This document shows, piece after piece, positions 60,409 through 64,000 of a stretch of DNA of 64,000 nucleotides (positions within the stretch are counted from its first letter, which is position 1; each line of letters begins with the position of its first letter). The stretch is taken from assembly GCA_034670405.1 (NCBI GenBank), contig JAXDDX010000323.1, positions 142,842 through 206,841 of the forward strand, in the 5' to 3' direction. Source of the DNA: Hoplostethus atlanticus (lineage: Eukaryota; Chordata; Actinopteri; Trachichthyiformes; Trachichthyidae). The notes beneath the pieces were generated by a model. That model worked only from the letters and a program-made list of their open reading frames with translations. It was not told the origin of the DNA and made no database searches. Position numbers and translations under genes: made by a program.

Positions 60409-61291
60409 CTGTGGTACAAACATTCTAGAGGAACATCAAATGGAAGCGCCCTCACAACTGAACTGGTAGAAGGTGGGTCGTAGTGGAGCGTATTGGAGAT
60501 GACGAGAGCGTTTTCGGTGCTCTGAAATTTAAAATAAAACGCCCAACATCACATGGAAGATTCCAGCATGACATTTAGAACCTGATCCCAGCAAACAGCC
60601 AGATATCACTAGCTAAATAAGCCACTGGGGATGTTTACATGGCAAGATATGGTTGTGCTAGTTTCAGCAGTTACAGGGAAAGACTGCCAACAACTAGTTA
60701 GGGTTTAATATTGTGTGGACAAAGATTCAGTGTGATGCTTTCACCAACCTTGTACTGGAATCCACACTCAGTTTTCAGCAGGTAGAAAAAGTAGTAGTGC
60801 TCTCGACTAACTGCATTAACAGGACAGCTGCCGAATCTCAAGTGTTTACCTGCCAGCCTACTGCCAAAGGTGTCGCTCCTGATTCGCACACATATTTTGT
60901 CGAGAAAGCAGAGCATTTCAATCGTGGGCTTCCGGATTGGTACAATAGGAGGAGGAATTGGAGGAGAAGCAGTCACAAGCAACATTTTCTTTACTGAAGC
61001 AGGGAGCGGTCTGGCACCTTTTTCTGGGGCAAAGTGTTTCTTCTGGTCCTCGGAGGCCAGGACTCGCAAGTACGCGGGAACCTTCCTGGCTGCAGGTTGA
61101 GAAGACTCACTACCCGAATCACTACCTTTGGCCTTGAGTACAAGAGCTTGAGTCTTTTCATCAGCTATCTCTTTCTCCATTTCCTTCCATTCTAGTCTAG
61201 GATCAGTTGAACCACTAAATGAATAACTATAAGCAGAGCAACACATGAGCAAAACGAGCCTAAGCAGTAACACCCTCATCATTATTTGCAC
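60409..61291 (-). CDS. 5' part of a ZP3-like egg-coat gene (signal peptide and ZP-N)
   Basis: Zona pellucida proteins are secreted and polymerise into the egg envelope through a ZP-N plus ZP-C module. Exon 1 (61291-60749, 181 codons) has a signal peptide (about residues 5-22, RVLLLRLVLLMCCSAYSYS), a Lys/Glu/Ser-rich spacer, a Pro-rich stretch (SPPIPPPIVPIRKP) and the start of ZP-N (LRFGSCPVN, TECGFQYK). Exon 2 (60521-60409) joins in phase and encodes STENALVISNTLHYDPP and VPLECLYHR, the classic ZP-N end. The family would continue with about 170 residues of ZP-C, but these are not present before the next exons. Continuing in frame into the following sequence meets a stop within a few codons. 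It may be a decayed gene, a short ZP-N-only protein, or an assembly loss. A TATA box lies about 75 bases upstream of the start codon. Confidence 0.7.
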
Positions 61292-61362
61292 CAGCAGCTA
61301 CCACTCACTAAGGTTCACACTTGCCTTACCAAGTTGAGCAAAGAAATGGCATTTTCCCTGGC

Positions 61363-61370
61363 TTTTATAT
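61363..61370 (-). promoter_or_regulatory. TATA box of the ZP3-like gene
   Basis: TATAAAAG on the minus strand lies about 72-80 bases upstream of the start codon at 61291. A TATA-type promoter fits a tissue-restricted gene, unlike the TATA-less housekeeping promoters elsewhere in the window. Confidence 0.6.
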
Positions 61371-61687
61371 TGTGCAATTAAGCGCCAATTGTCACAGCTG
61401 TTAAAAACGCTAATCAAGTACAGCCAATGAGAAGTTACCAATTGTAATCGCGCTTGAAATCTAAGAATCTGAAATATACCTTTCCTATTTATCATACAAC
61501 AGTGAGTTTGTAGGGTCACATACAGCCTAAATCTATCTTGATTCATGTGTTTAAAATAAAACAATGTGATTCATTTTACTCAATGCGCAGGTTGGGCTTG
61601 CATCATGCAATCATGTCTTTGTTCTTAAGAGGAATCTGGTTTGGTGTAATACACATTTTCTATGTGAATCCTGGGCTATTCATTTTA

Positions 61688-63696
61688 CAGTTTTTCTCAG
61701 TCGCTTTGGTACATTTCTCGAATCATCCTTGACATTTGCAAAACAGTAAGCGCATTTCTCGAAACAATTTGTACAAACAGCACCACACAATGGATTACCT
61801 TGCAAAGCTTGTAACTTTAGCCATGTTGTCAATATAACAGTGTACTCTGATGGAAACTATGGTGAAGGTTTTGATGACAATGATTGAAAATGTACAATCA
61901 ATGCAATTTATGAAATGTGGGCTCGGCAGATTTTGATAATTAGATGGACTGTTCTGCATGTGATGACTTACGCAATGAAAGAATTCTGACATATTTTGGA
62001 GAGTAATACTATTCAACTGAGAAGAAACATCTATTTTGATCACAAAGACATATACAACCAATAATTGTCTCTATCTATATGCTATCACTCGGTGGCACCA
62101 TTCGCAAATTTGGCATTAACTTCCATTGCTACGCCGATGACACCCAAATTTATATACCAGTCAAACCAACCGATAACACCCAATTCCAAAAACTAGAGGC
62201 CTGCCTATCAGAGGTCAAATATTGGATGTCCCTAAACGTCCTACTTCTTAATGGCAGCAAAACTGAGATGCTGATTGTGGGACCAGCTAGACATAGACGC
62301 TTATTTGAGAATACTACTTTCAACTTTGATAGTTGTGTAATCTCCCAGAGCCCATACGTTAAAAACCTTGGGGTAAAATTCGACCCTACCCTCTCATTCG
62401 AGTTGCACATTAAGGAGACCGCTAAAACAGCGTTTTATCATCTTCGCAATATTGCCAAAATTCGACCCATGCTAACAGAGGCAGACGCAGAAATTTTAGT
62501 ACATGCCTTTGTATCATCCAGAATCGATTATTGCAATGTCCTTTTTTCGGGCTTATTTACTGGGCGCACTAAAAAACTACAACTGGTCCAGAATGCTGTT
62601 GCCAGAATCCTGACCAAAACTAGGAAATTCGACCATATAACTCCCATTCTATCCTCATTACACTGGCTACCAATTCAGGCCAGGTGTGACTTTAAGGTGC
62701 TTTTACTTACATATAAATCATTACATGGGATGGCACCGTCCTATTTATCCGATTTGATTAAACCATATAAACCGCCACGCGCCCTCAGATCTCAGGACGC
62801 TGCCACCTGTCTATCCCAGCAGTCAAAAAGAAAACTGCAGGTAACAGAGCCTTTTCTTACCGGGCTCCCTATCTATGGAACAGTCTGCCTGCCTCAATCA
62901 GAGAGGCAGGCTCTATCGAAGTCTTTAAGTCAAGGCTAAAAACCCATTTATTTTCTCTGTCATTTGACCAGCCTAGAGGGAATGGCTCAGTCTCTTCTCA
63001 GAGTAAGGCTAGACCAGTTAGCTCATCCTAGCTCAGGGTCCTGCCGATGGATACTAGCATCCTGCCTACATGCCCTATTCTCCTGGTCTACCTGCTCCTG
63101 TCCACTGACGCTGGTCATGTTTGTCTGTGTGAGTGAGAGTGCGTGTATTGGTGTGTGTGGGTGTGTCTCCTATCTGTTCCAGGCTGCAGCCCGGCAGTGT
63201 TGGCACCTGCGTGGTCCCCTAGTCCTATGATGACGCTGACTGAGTTGCCGTTGCTGTGATGCCCCACATCAGATCTGGATGTCCCACCAAAATAAACTTT
63301 TATACATTGTGTATACGCTGCCTGCCTAAACTCGACATCTATTGCACACCCAACCTGTCCTGGTAGGGGGATCCCTCTGGAGAATTGAGCCAAAGCAACT
63401 GAGAAAAACTGTAGTGAAAGTCAAAAGTGAAAGTGAAAGGGTGAGACTATTCAACAGAGAACCAATATAATACATTTTGATCAACACATGACAAACTATT
63501 GATAATGTAGGAAACAGCAGACAGTTGTACATAATCATTTGCATGAATGTGCTAAAGCATTTGCAATTTGTTCAAAAGAATGAGAAGCTGCTTTTATGAT
63601 GTACACAAGTGACTAGATGATGTGGAGGTTGAACAAGTAGTTTTGAGAATTTCAATTCTGATCTGAGAAATGTACCAAAGCGACTGAGAAAAACTG
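61688..63696. mobile_element. 2.0-kb TA-flanked inverted-repeat DNA transposon with LINE insert
   Basis: The ends are perfect 32-base inverted repeats (61688-61719 and 63665-63696) starting CAGTTTTTCTCAGTCGC, flanked by TA on both sides (61686-61687 and 63697-63698). TA flanks and a CAGT start are typical of Tc1/mariner elements. No transposase is seen. The middle is occupied by a truncated LINE (about 62070-63375), so the original element was non-autonomous, around 700 bp. A poorer copy of the right end lies inside at 63380-63411, so the structure is probably nested. Confidence 0.7.
62070..63375 (+). mobile_element. 5'-truncated LINE (CR1/L2-like) with reverse transcriptase end
   Basis: An open frame to 62939 carries the reverse-transcriptase active-site box HCYADDTQIYIP, then NVLLLNGSKTEMLIVG, KNLGVKFDPTLSFELHI and LHWLPIQARCDFKVLLLTYK. 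These are the last third of a non-LTR polymerase of the type common in fish CR1/L2 elements. The frame starts mid-domain, so the 5' half (endonuclease and most of the RT) is missing, as expected from incomplete reverse transcription. The 3' UTR continues to about 63375 (a 'ggggatccctc' phrase near 63368 is typical). The last part of the frame (after about 62860) looks shifted. Confidence 0.75.
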
Positions 63697-64000
63697 TAAT
63701 AATGGCCTTCTTTGCATGAACAATACACCTTTCCTATCAAAATCCCAGGTTACCAAATGGTTTCAGAACACTATCAGACAAGCATGGGCATAGATTTCCC
63801 ATAAATATGAGTTTGAACTGAAGTTTCGCAACATTGATGCTCCAGGTGCTCTTGTAGTTAGATTCAGATCAGGGAAGATGATTAGCTTCAATTTTAACCC
63901 TGTGGTGAAACTCTACCTGTTTCTTCATCACGCCTCGCTCCCCAAACAACGCTGACATTTTCAGGACACTCACTATGTAGACGTTCTTCAAGAAGTCTCT
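63697..64000 (+). pseudogene. decayed partial copy of itprip (continues past window end)
   Basis: From 63697 on, the sequence matches itprip 58712-59040 at roughly 95% by eye over the first 200 bases. It is broken: TGG GCA TAG gives an in-frame stop where itprip has TGG GCA CAG, a 5-base deletion follows 'gaaactct' (near 63909), and about 20 bases are missing near 63975. It keeps FRSGKM where itprip here has FRSSKM; Gly is also what human ITPRIP has, so the copy is not simply a late duplicate of the present itprip. The match begins exactly at the TA that ends the transposon. Confidence 0.85.

Noticed and set aside
62079..62939. 286-aa frame as a host gene
   Set aside because: It carries the YADD reverse-transcriptase box and lies inside a transposon; it is the end of a truncated LINE.

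Overview
The window is nuclear DNA from a ray-finned (teleost) fish. The evidence is GT-AG introns, vertebrate-length proteins that match human orthologues exon by exon, fish-type dispersed repeats (a LINE reverse transcriptase, a tRNA-derived SINE, MITEs) and very dense CA/GT, GATA and GA microsatellites. The lineage within fishes cannot be fixed from the sequence alone.

Layout. 1-17.7 kb holds no gene I can support: microsatellites, repeat fragments, one transposon end and a diverged pair of ~250-bp copies. 17.8-40.1 kb is a compact housekeeping block: taf5 (+, 11 exons, 754 aa), atp5mk (-, 58 aa) and pdcd11 (+, 35 coding exons, 1,813 aa). taf5 and atp5mk meet tail to tail, and atp5mk and pdcd11 share a divergent promoter. 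rnf122 (-, 6 coding exons, 155 aa) converges on pdcd11. 45.7-48.6 kb is simple-repeat rich. 48.7-52.9 kb is bounded by matching CACTG inverted ends and looks like one decayed ~4.2-kb DNA transposon of CACTA/EnSpm type, with its own NRF1-like promoter, zinc-finger piece, transposase-like ORF and C-terminal exons. calhm1 (-, 2 exons, 352 aa) and itprip (+, single coding exon, 662 aa) follow head to head. Next is a zona-pellucida ZP3-like gene on the minus strand whose central exons are missing. A 2.0-kb TA-flanked inverted-repeat transposon carrying a 5'-truncated LINE then abuts a decayed itprip fragment that runs off the window.

The TAF5-ATP5MK-PDCD11-CALHM order is the block known from human 10q24.33, and ITPRIP lies further along the same human arm, so the backbone is conserved synteny. 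The unusual parts are rnf122 and the transposon between pdcd11 and calhm1, only one CALHM gene, and the repeat-remodelled ZP3/itprip end. The genes do not form one pathway: taf5 serves RNA polymerase II initiation, pdcd11 early rRNA processing, atp5mk the mitochondrial ATP synthase, rnf122 ubiquitin ligation, calhm1 an ion channel, itprip IP3-receptor modulation and the ZP3-like gene the egg coat.

Exon joins were checked by hand: taf5, atp5mk, pdcd11, rnf122 and calhm1 each give one continuous reading frame. No database search was possible, and family names rest on remembered homologues.
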